A stretch of DNA of 64,000 bases from Bradyrhizobium iriomotense (lineage in GTDB: Bacteria > Pseudomonadota > Alphaproteobacteria > Rhizobiales > Xanthobacteraceae). Position 1 is the stretch's first letter. The number at the start of each line of letters is the position of its first letter. The stretch is from contig NZ_BSOW01000003.1 of NCBI RefSeq assembly GCF_030160715.1, positions 248,001-312,000 on the forward strand, written 5' to 3'. A program made the position numbers and the translations under genes. Below the pieces are notes generated by a model. It saw nothing but the letters and a program-made list of their open reading frames with translations, was not told where the DNA came from and did no database searches. Shown here in pieces: positions 35,994 through 44,743 of the stretch.

Positions 35994-36605
35994 TCAGGCC
36001 TCCATGTGCGTTTTGGTGTTAGCGGGCGCGCTTCTCGGCCGTCGGTCCTGGCGAAGCCAGAAGGTAAGGCCGAGGCCGATCAGCAACACGGCGCCCAAAA
36101 GGAAGAAGATGACGGACTGTTGCAACCAGGAGATCGCCGGCACCGCGACGCCCATGGCGAGGCCCAGAAACGAGATCTGGAGCGACATGAGACTGACGCC
36201 GGCGAGGAACGTGCCGAGCGCAAGCAGTGTGAGAAGGACAAGGCTGGTCGCGGGTGTCGGCAGCAGCTGCTGGACGCCCGACACCAGGATGATGTTCATC
36301 GTGACCAGGACGGCGACCCAGTGCAGCGCCTGCGTCCAGATCAAGCGCAACCGGGCTTCCTTGCCGTCGGTCTCCGGCCATTTGGTGATGACACAGACCA
36401 CGCCGATGGCGAGTGCCAGGAACTCCCAATAGCCGACCAGGGGCTGGTGCGAGACGTTGGTGTAGGCGACGCCCGCGATGGCCAGCACCAGCGCCACGAC
36501 ATAAGGAAGCTGCTGCCACAGGAAATGGGCCATGCCCGAATAGGTCGAGTGAGCTTCGCCGCTCTCCGCCTGATGTGTATCGATCTCGTGCTCAATGTTG
36601 CTCAT
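35994..36605 (-). CDS. Six-helix membrane protein of unknown function
   Basis: A 203-residue protein. A polar N-terminus of about 25 residues (rich in E, H, S) is followed by six hydrophobic helices and a short basic tail. The region from about 30 to 180 is almost entirely membrane-embedded, with W-E-F-L-A-L-A-I-G-V-V-C and W-V-A-V-L-V-T-M-N-I-I-L. The ATG overlaps the AI-2E gene stop by four bases, so it is translationally coupled to that transporter. I do not recognise a family. Confidence 0.6.
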   Translation of the reverse strand: MSNIEHEIDTHQAESGEAHSTYSGMAHFLWQQLPYVVALVLAIAGVAYTNVSHQPLVGYWEFLALAIGVVCVITKWPETDGKEARLRLIWTQALHWVAVLVTMNIILVSGVQQLLPTPATSLVLLTLLALGTFLAGVSLMSLQISFLGLAMGVAVPAISWLQQSVIFFLLGAVLLIGLGLTFWLRQDRRPRSAPANTKTHMEA

Positions 36606-37738
36606 GGGTCACCCACGCTTGATTTTCCGTTGTTGAGTGCCAGTCTGGAACCATCGCCGAGGTAATCCTCGACATAGAATCTGATGATCGCGACCCGGCC
36701 GATGGCGACCAGCGGCATCGCCAGCGCAATGCCCATCACACCGAACAGCGCGCCCAACAGGACGATCGCGACCAGAGTCCAGGCCGGCGGAATTTCCACG
36801 GCCTGACGCTGGATCAGCGGGCCGATCACATAGCCTTCGACCGACTGGATGATGGTGTAGACGACGACGGCCCAGATCAGCAGCGAGCCGCCGAGCGGCA
36901 TCGCGACGAGCGCGATCGGAATGGCGGCGACGATGGGCCCGAGATAGGGGATGAAGTTCGACAGCCCCGCCTGGAGTCCAAGCACGAAAGGACCGGGCAG
37001 CCCGATGAGGTAAAGTGCCACCCAGACGCACAGCGTCATCAGGATGATGCGGATCAACTGTCCGACGAACCAGAGCCGCATGACGTTGCCCATCTCGTCC
37101 ATCACCTCGCGCGTTCGTGCCCGATATGACGGCTTCACCAGCATGACCAGGCTTTCGCGATGGCTGGTGGGATCGAACGCAAAGAGGATTCCGAGGAACA
37201 GGATCACCAGCGTGGCGGTCAGCACGCTCGAGGCGCCTCCCAGCACGAACTGGGCGTGGCTGAGGAGCCGGCCTTGATCGGAAAACAGCCATTGCGCGAA
37301 ATCCCGGCCCCATTCAGGACCGAGCAGATCGACGCCGTACGACAACAGGTGCTCCTGGAGGATGTCGAGCTGGGTGTCCATCACCTTGAGCAATATCCGC
37401 GTCTGCTCCGGCAGCTTGCGCGCACCCCAAACGAGGCCAAGTCCCGACAGGGCAGTGAGGAACAGAAGCACGAGCGTCAATCGCCAGACACGATTGAGCG
37501 GGAGGGCGGGCGCAAGCGCCCGCGCGGCGGCATCCAGGAAGGCCGCAAACAGCACGCCCGCGAAGACGACGAGGAGGCTGGAAACCGATTGCCATGCCAG
37601 GAACAGTGCGACGCATGCAGCAAGCAGAGTGAGTCCCGTCGTGAGCAGGCTGCGCCGGCCATCGACACCGGCGGGGTCGGCCTCGTCGCGCCGCGCCACC
37701 TCGCGCATCCTCTCTTGTCCGATCCGAGTGTCGCTCAT
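36602..37738 (-). CDS. AI-2E family transporter (PerM-like permease)
   Basis: A 378-residue membrane protein with about eight helices. Family marks include the central soluble region with G-R-D-F-A-Q-W-L-F, G-L-Q-A-G-L-S-N-F-I-P-Y-L-G-P-I-V-A-A-I-P and the late Q-S-V-E-G-Y-V-I-G-P-L-I-Q-R-Q-A-V-E-I-P-P. Members export small molecules or act as sodium/proton antiporters; the substrate is not predictable. The N-terminal 20 residues are charged. Confidence 0.82.
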   Translation of the reverse strand: MSDTRIGQERMREVARRDEADPAGVDGRRSLLTTGLTLLAACVALFLAWQSVSSLLVVFAGVLFAAFLDAAARALAPALPLNRVWRLTLVLLFLTALSGLGLVWGARKLPEQTRILLKVMDTQLDILQEHLLSYGVDLLGPEWGRDFAQWLFSDQGRLLSHAQFVLGGASSVLTATLVILFLGILFAFDPTSHRESLVMLVKPSYRARTREVMDEMGNVMRLWFVGQLIRIILMTLCVWVALYLIGLPGPFVLGLQAGLSNFIPYLGPIVAAIPIALVAMPLGGSLLIWAVVVYTIIQSVEGYVIGPLIQRQAVEIPPAWTLVAIVLLGALFGVMGIALAMPLVAIGRVAIIRFYVEDYLGDGSRLALNNGKSSVGDP

Positions 37739-37784
37739 CGATCGACCAGTTCGCGGGATTTCGACGATCCCTTCGTTGCTCTAG

Positions 37785-37913
37785 AGCATGATCCGGAAAA
37801 GTGTGCAGCGGTTTTCCCTCGCGACAAACGCGGAACGCGTTTGCGCGGGGATCATGCTGAAACAATAACCTGAAGCGCGATGACGATTCATCCCAATCTC
37901 ATCGCGCTTTAGG
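37785..37913. repeat. 129-bp dispersed intergenic repeat, copy 2
   Basis: Same length and orientation as 24661-24789, with about eight substitutions. The 3' module is a perfect hairpin here: AAGCGCGATGA and TCATCGCGCTT are 11-bp inverted arms. The last five bases overlap the stop codon of the small exported protein at 37909, so the insertion supplied or replaced that gene's 3' end. It separates that gene from the AI-2E permease. Confidence 0.75.
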
Positions 37914-38145
37914 TGCGGACCCGGCGGCTTCCGTAGTGCGGATGCTTGCCGCCGCGATGGCGCCAATAGCGGTATTTCGTCGGGTTCGTGTTGGTATTGG
38001 GTGCGATGGTGCCGGGCGTGGCCGCGCCTGTGTCTTTCGGTGCGGCGACGCCCTTGGTGTCGGACTGCGCCGGAGATGGGGTGGAAGGCGCAATCGCTGC
38101 CGTCACTCCAAGGATCAGAACGCCGCAGAGGGCCCGGATGTTCAT
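37909..38145 (-). CDS. Small exported basic protein
   Basis: A 78-residue protein. ATG 38145 has GGAGG five bases upstream; an ATG at 38157 is less likely. The signal peptide (M-N-I-R-A-L-C-G-V-L-I-L-G-V-T-A-A-I-A) is followed by a low-complexity Thr/Pro/Ala/Asn linker. The basic end is Y-R-Y-W-R-H-R-G-G-K-H-P-H-Y-G-S-R-R. The TAA lies inside the 129-bp repeat, so the C-terminus may be defined by that element. Function unknown. Confidence 0.55.
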   Translation of the reverse strand: MNIRALCGVLILGVTAAIAPSTPSPAQSDTKGVAAPKDTGAATPGTIAPNTNTNPTKYRYWRHRGGKHPHYGSRRVRT

Positions 38146-38178
38146 ACTTGCCTCCAATTGACGACCAAACGAATGAGC

Positions 38179-39618
38179 TCAGATCGAGATGGCTCCGACG
38201 GTCAGCGCATAGATGCCAACGCATGCAGCGACCGCCAGCGCTGCGAATGTGACGGCTTCGAAGGGTCTGAAGGTCGTCTCCTTGCGCTCGCGCTTTGCGA
38301 GAAAGAACAGGATCGTTCCGGGTGCGTACAGGATTGACGACAGCAGCAGAAACTTTGGTCCACCCGCATAGATCATGCCGGCGGCATAGAGCGTCGCGAC
38401 GGCCGAGCGGATCCAGTCGATGGTGCGCGCACGATCACCTGCATCGTAGGTCTCGCCGAGAGAGGCGAGCTTCAGTCCATACGCCGCAACGAAGAAGTAC
38501 GGGATCAGCGTCATCGCGCTGGTCATCTTCAACGCGAGCGTGAAGGCATATTCCGCAAACCAGGTGACGAGCAGAAAGGCCTGGATGACGCAGTTGGTCA
38601 GCCAGAGCGCACCGACCGGGACCTCGTGCGCGTTCACGCTGCCGAGGAAGGAGGGCATGGTACGGTTCAGTGCGGCCGAATGCAGGACCTCGGCCGCCAG
38701 CAGCGACCATGAGAGGTAATTTCCGAGGATCGAGATCAGGAGCCCGACACTGATGAAGATGCTGCCCCAGCGGCCGACCATCGCCTCCATCACGCCGGCC
38801 ATCGACGGCGTCGGAAGAGCCGCCAGGGCCTCGCGCGGCAGCACGCCGTAGGACAGGAGCGTGACGAGCACGAGAAGGCTCAAGACGGTCAGGAAGCCCA
38901 TGACGGTCGCAACCCCGATGTCGGAGCGGTCCCTGGCATAGCGGGAATACACGCTTGCCCCCTCGATCCCGACGAAGACGAAGACGGTGAGCAGCATCGT
39001 ACCGCGGACCTGCGCGAAGACGTCCCCAAAAGCCGGCTCATCCGTTCCCCAGAAGCTTTGCGAGAACCGTTCGGCGTCCACGGAGAAGATCGCCACGATG
39101 ATGAACGACAGGATCGGGACGATCTTGGCGTAGGTTGCGATCGTGTTGAGGGTGGTCGCGCCTTTGATGCCGCGCAGCACCAGGACGTGCACGCCCCACA
39201 GCAGCACGGATGCTGCCGCGATCGCCGTCGGCGTCGTGCCGTCGCCGAACACGGGAAAGAACTGTCCGAGCGTGGCCTTGATCAGGATGAGACAGGCAAC
39301 GTCGGCGAGACAGCAGCCGATCCAATAGCCGGCCGCAGCGGCAAAGCCGATGTAATCTCCGAACCCGGCTCTGGCATAGGCGTAGATGCCGGCGTCGAGT
39401 TCCGGCTTTCGGCGGGCGAGCGCCTGGAATACCAGCGCCAGCATCAGCATGCCGGTGCCCGCAATCACCCAGGCGATGATCGCCCCAAGCACCCCGGTGG
39501 CGCGGCCGAAGGATGCGGGCAATGCGAAGATGCCCGAACCCACCATCGATCCGATCACGAGCGCGGTGAGCGCACTGCGTGACAGCGTCTGAGCGGCCTC
39601 GTTCGACGAAGGAGCCAT
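38179..39618 (-). CDS. Basic amino-acid/polyamine antiporter, APC family (ArcD-like)
   Basis: A 479-residue transporter with about twelve or thirteen helices. The first helix has M-V-G-S-G-I-F-A-L-P-A-S-F-G-R-A-T-G, the APC substrate-binding G-S-G motif. E-L-D-A-G-I-Y-A-Y-A-R-A-G-F-G-D-Y-I-G and [19 protein letters not shown] follow, as in arginine/ornithine antiporters. It is closely similar along its whole length to the antiporter at 50416-51849, which is next to arginine deiminase. It is monocistronic here. The 181 bases upstream (39619-39799) carry no gene. Confidence 0.82.
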   Translation of the reverse strand: MAPSSNEAAQTLSRSALTALVIGSMVGSGIFALPASFGRATGVLGAIIAWVIAGTGMLMLALVFQALARRKPELDAGIYAYARAGFGDYIGFAAAAGYWIGCCLADVACLILIKATLGQFFPVFGDGTTPTAIAAASVLLWGVHVLVLRGIKGATTLNTIATYAKIVPILSFIIVAIFSVDAERFSQSFWGTDEPAFGDVFAQVRGTMLLTVFVFVGIEGASVYSRYARDRSDIGVATVMGFLTVLSLLVLVTLLSYGVLPREALAALPTPSMAGVMEAMVGRWGSIFISVGLLISILGNYLSWSLLAAEVLHSAALNRTMPSFLGSVNAHEVPVGALWLTNCVIQAFLLVTWFAEYAFTLALKMTSAMTLIPYFFVAAYGLKLASLGETYDAGDRARTIDWIRSAVATLYAAGMIYAGGPKFLLLSSILYAPGTILFFLAKRERKETTFRPFEAVTFAALAVAACVGIYALTVGAISI

Positions 39619-39799
39619 GACAGGGAATGGCCTCCCGATCGGAAATGAGCCGGGCGCGACAGACCGCGGGAAATCGCGGGTGTCAGCCGACCCCTCAGGG
39701 CCTACGACCTTAGAGGCCGCTTTCCCGCCCGCACATCAGGGATTCTCTGTAGAGGGCGATGGCCGTAAATCGGCATCGCCGGCTTGCGGAGTGCCGCCT

Positions 39800-40030
39800 T
39801 CAGGCGTCCTCAACCCGCGCGGCCGAGGATTGGTCGGAACCTGGCGGCGAACAGGGTGCCGCCGCCCGTGCCACAAATACGAAGCTCGACCGAAAGAACT
39901 CTCCAGTCTTGGCGAGCTCGGCCGCAATCCGCCTGGCGTGCTCCAGCGCCGCATCCTGGTCGGCGTGCTCGCATCCAGTCCTGTCCGGGAACAGACCGTA
40001 TCGGTCGACGATGTGAAAGAAGTAGCGCAT
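39800..40030 (-). CDS. DUF6894-like small protein, possibly frameshifted at its end
   Basis: A 76-residue frame beginning M-R-Y-F-F-H-I-V-D-R-Y-G-L-F-P-D-R-T-G-C-E, with alternating acidic and aromatic residues then A-A-L-E-H-A-R-R-I-A-A-E-L, as in DUF6894 proteins. After S-S-F-V-F-V the frame becomes A-R-A-A-A-P-C-S-P-P, unlike the family. The adjacent frame, ending at 39810, reads G-T-G-G-G-T-L-F-A-A-R-F-R-P, closer to the expected final strand. Loss of one base near 39871 would explain it. Function unknown. Confidence 0.5.
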   Translation of the reverse strand: MRYFFHIVDRYGLFPDRTGCEHADQDAALEHARRIAAELAKTGEFFRSSFVFVARAAAPCSPPGSDQSSAARVEDA

Positions 40031-40274
40031 ACTGCTGCATTAGGCTGGAGCGTAGACAGCTTCCAGTGACAAACCCGTAAGGCGCATCCGCCAAAGGGAC
40101 GACGCGCGGCCCGGCAGATTGCGCTTTCGTAAGAGTGCTGCGATCGTCGCGACGTTTCGGCGGCGTCCGACTAGGGGAATCTTGCCCCGGCTCCTCGGGT
40201 GATCAGCCGATGTCCGGGACCTGCACACCAGAATAGCCTGATCTCATCCCGCCGACGCGCGAGAGGAGGAAGCG

Positions 40275-40988
40275 ATGTCGAACTATGATCAGAACCTGGC
40301 GGCCTCAGGTCAGGCCGGCGGCAGCGCGATTGCGATTGATGCCGGACTGCGCGACTACATGTTGCGGATCTACAATCACATGGCCGCGGGTGTCGGCGTG
40401 ACCGCGGCTGCGGCATGGCTGACCTATCAGCTGGTCGATCCCGAATGGCTGCAAAGTCCGGTGATGTGGGTTTTCATTCTGGCGCCGCTCGCGCTGGTAT
40501 TCTTCCTGGGATCGCGCATCAATACGCTGTCGGTCTCGACGGCGAGGACGCTGTTTTTTCTCTATGCCGCCCTCGTCGGCATATCGCTCTCGATCCTGCT
40601 CCATATCTACACGAGCGCTTCGATCACGCGCGTATTCTTCATCACCGCCGCAACCTTCGGCGCACTCAGCCTGTTCGGATATACGACGAGGCGCGACCTG
40701 TCCGGGGTCGGCACCTTCCTGTTCATGGGGCTGATCGGCATCATCATCGCAAGCCTGGTCAACCTCTTCCTGAGGTCGACCGGGCTCGACTGGCTGATCT
40801 CGATCGTGGGCGTCGGCGTCTTTGCAGGCCTCACCGCCTATGACACGCAACGCATCAAGGCGATGTATGACGGCGCAGACGATGAGACGTCGGCAGGCCG
40901 CAAGTCCGTACTCGCCGCGCTGTCGCTCTATCTCAACTTCATCAACCTGTTCATGATGCTGCTGCGCCTTTTCGGCAATCGCCGCTGA
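40275..40988 (+). CDS. Bax inhibitor-1/YccA family membrane protein
   Basis: A 237-residue protein with seven hydrophobic helices. GAGGAGG precedes the ATG. Family marks: a polar N-terminus, M-L-R-I-Y-N-H-M-A-A-G-V-G-V-T in the first helix, F-G-A-L-S-L-F-G-Y-T-T-R-R-D-L and a late T-A-Y-D-T-Q-R-I-K-A-M-Y, holding the conserved aspartate. Members are inner-membrane proteins tied to stress, membrane proteostasis and calcium or proton leak. It is alone, with a 244-bp upstream gap and a convergent neighbour. Confidence 0.88.
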   Translation: MSNYDQNLAASGQAGGSAIAIDAGLRDYMLRIYNHMAAGVGVTAAAAWLTYQLVDPEWLQSPVMWVFILAPLALVFFLGSRINTLSVSTARTLFFLYAALVGISLSILLHIYTSASITRVFFITAATFGALSLFGYTTRRDLSGVGTFLFMGLIGIIIASLVNLFLRSTGLDWLISIVGVGVFAGLTAYDTQRIKAMYDGADDETSAGRKSVLAALSLYLNFINLFMMLLRLFGNRR

Positions 40989-40996
40989 GGGATGGA

Positions 40997-41015
40997 CGGC
41001 GGCGTCAAGCCGCCG
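40997..41015. terminator. GC-rich hairpin between convergent genes
   Basis: The arms CGGCGGC (40997-41003) and GCCGCCG (41009-41015) are perfect inverted copies around GTCAA. They fill the 16-base gap between the Bax-inhibitor gene and the convergent DUF1269 gene and overlap the latter's stop. Position suggests a bidirectional terminator, but no U-tract follows. Confidence 0.45.
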
Positions 41016-41508
41016 GCCGCTCTGCCGCACTGGCGAGTGCGTCACGCAGCATCTTTTCCTTGCTCTCGTCCAGGGACGTCTTCAGCACGACTCCCCCGGC
41101 GTCCTTGATCTCCTTGAGCACCTTGTCGGCCGTCATGTGCTTGATCAGGACGAAGAGGGCGGCATTGCCGGTGTGGAGGTTGGCGGACAGCTCCTTCATG
41201 AAGGCATCGTCGATGCCGAAATCGGATAGTGCGCCGCCGAGCGCGCCGGACGCCGCGCCAACCGCGACGCCGAGGATCGGGTTGAGGAACAGCACGCCGA
41301 TCAGAAGTCCCCAGAAGCTTCCCGTCATGGCGCCCACGGCCGTCGTGTTGACGAGCTGGTTGAGCTTGATGCCGCCGGTATCGGTTTTGACGGCGATCAC
41401 GGCGTCTCCGATGGTGATGAGGTATTCCTTCTGCAATTTGAGGAGTCGCTGACGCACTTCCTCGGCTTTTGCCTCGTTCGGGTACACGATCGCGACGAGA
41501 TCGGACAT
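41005..41508 (-). CDS. DUF1269 domain membrane protein
   Basis: A 167-residue protein. ATG 41508 follows a strong AAGGAGG; the frame is open to 41676 but without family character. The N-terminal strand-helix (M-S-D-L-V-A-I-V-Y-P-N-E-A-K-A-E-E-V) precedes a glycine-rich helical pair (A-M-T-G-S-F-W-G-L-L-I-G-V-L-F-L-N-P ... G-A-A-S-G-A-L-G-G-A-L-S) and a ferredoxin-like half (A-L-F-V-L-I-K-H-M-T). Function unknown; members appear in stress or envelope contexts. Confidence 0.8.
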   Translation of the reverse strand: MSDLVAIVYPNEAKAEEVRQRLLKLQKEYLITIGDAVIAVKTDTGGIKLNQLVNTTAVGAMTGSFWGLLIGVLFLNPILGVAVGAASGALGGALSDFGIDDAFMKELSANLHTGNAALFVLIKHMTADKVLKEIKDAGGVVLKTSLDESKEKMLRDALASAAERPAA

Positions 41509-41685
41509 CGAAACCTCCTTGAGCTTTTTCGGCTGGGCGGGATGCTGCTGATGCTGCGCTCCGGCGTGACGGTAGTCCGCGGGCGCTGTGCGCGGCATCG
41601 GAGAAAACCCTGGGCTCAAAGGATGAATGTTCTGATGCGCGAAGGGGCGCTGTTCCACCAACAGCGGCCGGTTCACAAAAAAAAA

Positions 41686-43461
41686 CTAGGAATTTGCTGC
41701 GAACATTGATGCTGCGAGCAGCAGCGTCACCACAACCAGGGAGATGCTGGCCGCAGGCCATTGACGAAGAGCGTCGTCGCCTCTTTCAACGAGGCCGCCG
41801 AATCCGAGACAGGTGCGTCGGAAGGGGCCGAGCACTCTCATCAAGTTCTTCCAGACCGCCGAACAGGCCAGCGGATGTGGCCAGGGACTGAGCAGGATCG
41901 CGAGCGTCGCTCCTCCCATCGCAGGCAAGAGGAATTTGGAAAGCGCATCCAGGTCGAACAGCTTCAATGCCCCGCCGTGCGGAAGCGGCAAATAATGCTC
42001 CCAGGGCATAAGGCCAAGTGATAGCGAACAGAGCGCAAGCGCGAGTGCCGCGAGATCGCGGCTGCGTGACGCCGGGCTAATGAGGGCAATCGGCTCATCC
42101 GCGGGCGCGAGCGCATGTGCGAGGACCAGCACCACATAGGCCGCTGTGAAAATTCCGCCGGCCTGGAGCACGATGGCCCACCACCATTGCCCCGTGCTCA
42201 TCGCCTTTTGAAGCAGCAATTCCTTCGCAAGGGATGCCCCGCTCGGTTGAAGTCCCATCAGCGCGATGCCGCCCAAGGCAAAGGCCAGGACGCTCAAGGG
42301 CAGGGCGCGTGCAACACCGCGCAACCCAGTTATGCGATCGTGGCCCAGTCCGCCGTAAATTGATCCGACCGCCATGAACATCGCGGCCTTCGCGGTGGCG
42401 TGGGAGATTGCCTGCAACAAGCCCCCCGCCAAGGCTTGGCCACTTTCAAGTCGCCCTGACGCGCCGAACGCGAGAGGGAACATCAGGAAGAGGTAGCCGA
42501 TCTGAGCCAATGTCGAATACGCAATCAGGAGCTTGAGGCGTTCTTGCCGGAGAGCGACGACGCTTTCGAACACGATCGCTCCGGCTCCCAGCGCGGCGAG
42601 CAATTGCGGTACAGCGAAGCCGGGCAGGGCGGGCATGACGTCGAACCAGAGCCGCAGGAGGATAAAGAACGATCCCTTCACGACCAGGCCGGACAAGATG
42701 GCGCTCGCTGCTGCCGGTGCACCGGCGTGAGCGGGCGGCAGCCAGAGGTGCAACGGAAAGAGGGCGGTCTTGGCGAGGAGACCAGTTGTCATCAGGGCCG
42801 CCGCTATGAGCGCGCCGGGCTCAACGCTCACGCGATGCGACAACAACAAGATATCGAGCGTGCCATGGAGACCGTAGAGCAGCGCCGTACCCGACAAGTA
42901 GAGGACCGAACCGAGCAATGCGAAGAGCAGATATCGCAACGCGGATCGGAGTGTCTCGGCGCGGCCGTCGAGTGAGACCAGCGGCACTGCGGCGAATGTC
43001 AGCAACTCCAGGGCAACATAGAGTGTGAAGAGATCGCCGCCGACAAAGATCGTATTCAGCGCTCCCCAGATCGCCAGCAGTAAAATCCAAAATGCGAATG
43101 GCGCGCGGGTTTTGGCCTCGGTGGGACGAAAATCGGTCGCGGCAAAGATGGCGACCGCGCAGATCACGATCGCCACCGTCGCGAGCATCACAGCGGACAA
43201 ACCGTCTGCGCGCAGGGCCACCCCTAGCGGCGGCGGCCAGGCGCCGAGCAGATAGACGAGATGGCCCTCGCTCAGGGGCAAGAGCATGAGAATGGCCGCG
43301 GCAATCGCTATCCCGAACGGCATGACGGTGAAGACGACCAGCCGGCAGTAGCGGTCGCCGAGAGCGAACGCCAGCAAGACGCCTGCGACCGGTACGACGA
43401 TTGACAGAACCAGCAGAACACTGCCCGTGGTCGTCGTCAGCGTGGGGGCAGGGGGCGGCAT
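41686..43461 (-). CDS. mrpD: Mrp/Mnh cation:proton antiporter subunit D
   Basis: A 591-residue proton-conducting membrane protein with about fourteen to sixteen helices, related to complex I NuoN/NuoM. Conserved charged residues in membrane helices are visible: E in Y-V-A-L-E-L-L, K in T-G-L-L-A-K-T-A-L-F-P-L-H-L-W-L-P-P-A-H-A, and H in A-I-S-H-A-T-A-K-A-A. It begins one base inside mrpC's stop and is the last gene of the operon. The extended C-terminus is charged. It is the only large antiporter-type subunit here. Confidence 0.85.
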   Translation of the reverse strand: MPPPAPTLTTTTGSVLLVLSIVVPVAGVLLAFALGDRYCRLVVFTVMPFGIAIAAAILMLLPLSEGHLVYLLGAWPPPLGVALRADGLSAVMLATVAIVICAVAIFAATDFRPTEAKTRAPFAFWILLLAIWGALNTIFVGGDLFTLYVALELLTFAAVPLVSLDGRAETLRSALRYLLFALLGSVLYLSGTALLYGLHGTLDILLLSHRVSVEPGALIAAALMTTGLLAKTALFPLHLWLPPAHAGAPAAASAILSGLVVKGSFFILLRLWFDVMPALPGFAVPQLLAALGAGAIVFESVVALRQERLKLLIAYSTLAQIGYLFLMFPLAFGASGRLESGQALAGGLLQAISHATAKAAMFMAVGSIYGGLGHDRITGLRGVARALPLSVLAFALGGIALMGLQPSGASLAKELLLQKAMSTGQWWWAIVLQAGGIFTAAYVVLVLAHALAPADEPIALISPASRSRDLAALALALCSLSLGLMPWEHYLPLPHGGALKLFDLDALSKFLLPAMGGATLAILLSPWPHPLACSAVWKNLMRVLGPFRRTCLGFGGLVERGDDALRQWPAASISLVVVTLLLAASMFAANS

Positions 43462-43802
43462 CAGCCAGCGGACGGATCGGAGTTTGGGCCTGTCGGCGCA
43501 CGACTGCGGAGCGTCATGGAACCGGCCGTCTCGAACAACCGCAGGGTAAGGGCGATCGCCAGAGCTGTCGCGGAAAACGCGACTACGACCCCTGTGATGA
43601 CCAGGGCCTGCGGTACCGGATCGTTGCCAGAGCCCGCTGCCGCGCCGCGCCGCCCGATGATGCCGAACAGAAGAAATACGCCGCTGCCGAGAAGATTAAA
43701 TGCGATGATCTTGCGAAGCGGTTGCGGATTGGTAATCAGGCCGTAGAGCCCGACCCCGACCGCAGCAGCGGCGCACAATCCGAACACCGTCACGGCGCTC
43801 AT
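43461..43802 (-). CDS. mrpC: Mrp/Mnh cation:proton antiporter subunit C
   Basis: A 113-residue protein with three hydrophobic helices, NuoK-like. ATG 43802 overlaps the previous gene's stop by four bases. Conserved features: G-L-Y-G-L-I-T-N-P-Q-P-L-R-K-I-I-A-F-N-L-L-G-S-G-V-F-L-L, and the D-P-V-P-Q-A-L-V-I-T-G-V-V-V-A-F-S-A-T-A segment. It partners the antiporter subunits in the membrane. Confidence 0.85.
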   Translation of the reverse strand: MSAVTVFGLCAAAAVGVGLYGLITNPQPLRKIIAFNLLGSGVFLLFGIIGRRGAAAGSGNDPVPQALVITGVVVAFSATALAIALTLRLFETAGSMTLRSRAPTGPNSDPSAG

Positions 43803-44743
43803 CGCGTTGCGCTCCTTTCCGGTGCCCCGGCAAGCAAGAGAGCCAGCGTTGCCGCGATCGTCAGGGTCATCGCGACCTCGATGCCGAGAATCAGCGGTTT
43901 GGCGAAAGCAACCGGATAGGCAAGGAACGCTGGCCCAAAACAAAGCCCGCCGAGGCCGACAACAAGAAACACACCGGGCCCAGCCACCAGGATGAGCCGT
44001 AGCGAGCGGCTGCTCACGGGCGGCGTATCCGCCAGTCCGGCCATGATGACCAGTAGCCACATGGATGCGAGAACTGCACCACCCTGAAACGCTCCGCCGG
44101 GATGATCGGCACCGGTCCACAAGAGGTAGATGCCGATAACGATTCCGGCGGGAGGCGTTAGGCGTGCGAGAAAAGCGAGCACCCCGTTTGGATCGGCTTC
44201 GTGGCGCGGTCCCGGACGACCGCCCCAGGCCTGGTCTGACGCGAGGGACCAGACGCCGACGATGGCCAGCATGAGCACGACCTTCTCGAGCATTGTGTCC
44301 ATCGCACGGAATGCCATGAGCACGTTGGTGACGGGGTTGGCGAGACCGGTTGCACCGGCATTCGAGATAACTGTCGGCGCGAGCGTTGGCGCCGGATCAG
44401 GCAGGATCAGAACCGCGACGGCCAGAACCATCGCGATGGATGCAGACAGAGCGGCCGCGCACAGACGCACGACCCTGCCGGGCCGTTCTGCGGTCATCGC
44501 TTCGCTCTCGCGCAGCCGGGCTGCCGCACCCAGCAGCACGATGCCACCGAGTCCTCCGCCTATTGCAGCCTCCGTCATCGCGACATCGACGGCGTCGAGA
44601 CGCACCCAGATGAGCGCAACCAGCAATCCGTACGCGACGAATCCGACTGCTGCCGAATAGGTCTCGGAGACGGTGATCGTCCAGATGGCGAGACCGAGCA
44701 CCACGGCTGCCAGTACGATCTCGAAGAGCGTTGCGATGCTCAT
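43799..44743 (-). CDS. Fused MrpA C-terminal (DUF4040/MbhE-type) and MnhB subunit
   Basis: A 314-residue membrane protein with ATG 44743. Residues 1-75 match the DUF4040 part of MrpA (L-L-V-A-L-I-W-V-R-L-D-A-V-D-V-A-M-T-E-A-A). Around 135-165 there is the F-R-A-M-D-T-M-L-E-K-V-V-L-M-L-A-I-V-G-V segment that ends MrpA. The rest is MnhB (G-I-Y-L-L-W-T-G-A-D-H-P-G-G-A-F-Q-G-G-A-V-L-A). The large NuoL-like N-terminal part of MrpA is absent. The gene overlaps mrpG by four bases. Confidence 0.75.
   Translation of the reverse strand: MSIATLFEIVLAAVVLGLAIWTITVSETYSAAVGFVAYGLLVALIWVRLDAVDVAMTEAAIGGGLGGIVLLGAAARLRESEAMTAERPGRVVRLCAAALSASIAMVLAVAVLILPDPAPTLAPTVISNAGATGLANPVTNVLMAFRAMDTMLEKVVLMLAIVGVWSLASDQAWGGRPGPRHEADPNGVLAFLARLTPPAGIVIGIYLLWTGADHPGGAFQGGAVLASMWLLVIMAGLADTPPVSSRSLRLILVAGPGVFLVVGLGGLCFGPAFLAYPVAFAKPLILGIEVAMTLTIAATLALLLAGAPERSATR

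Noticed and set aside
41671..41690. A-rich run near the end of mrpD as a slippage site
   Set aside because: It lies just outside the coding region and no alternative frame of interest follows.
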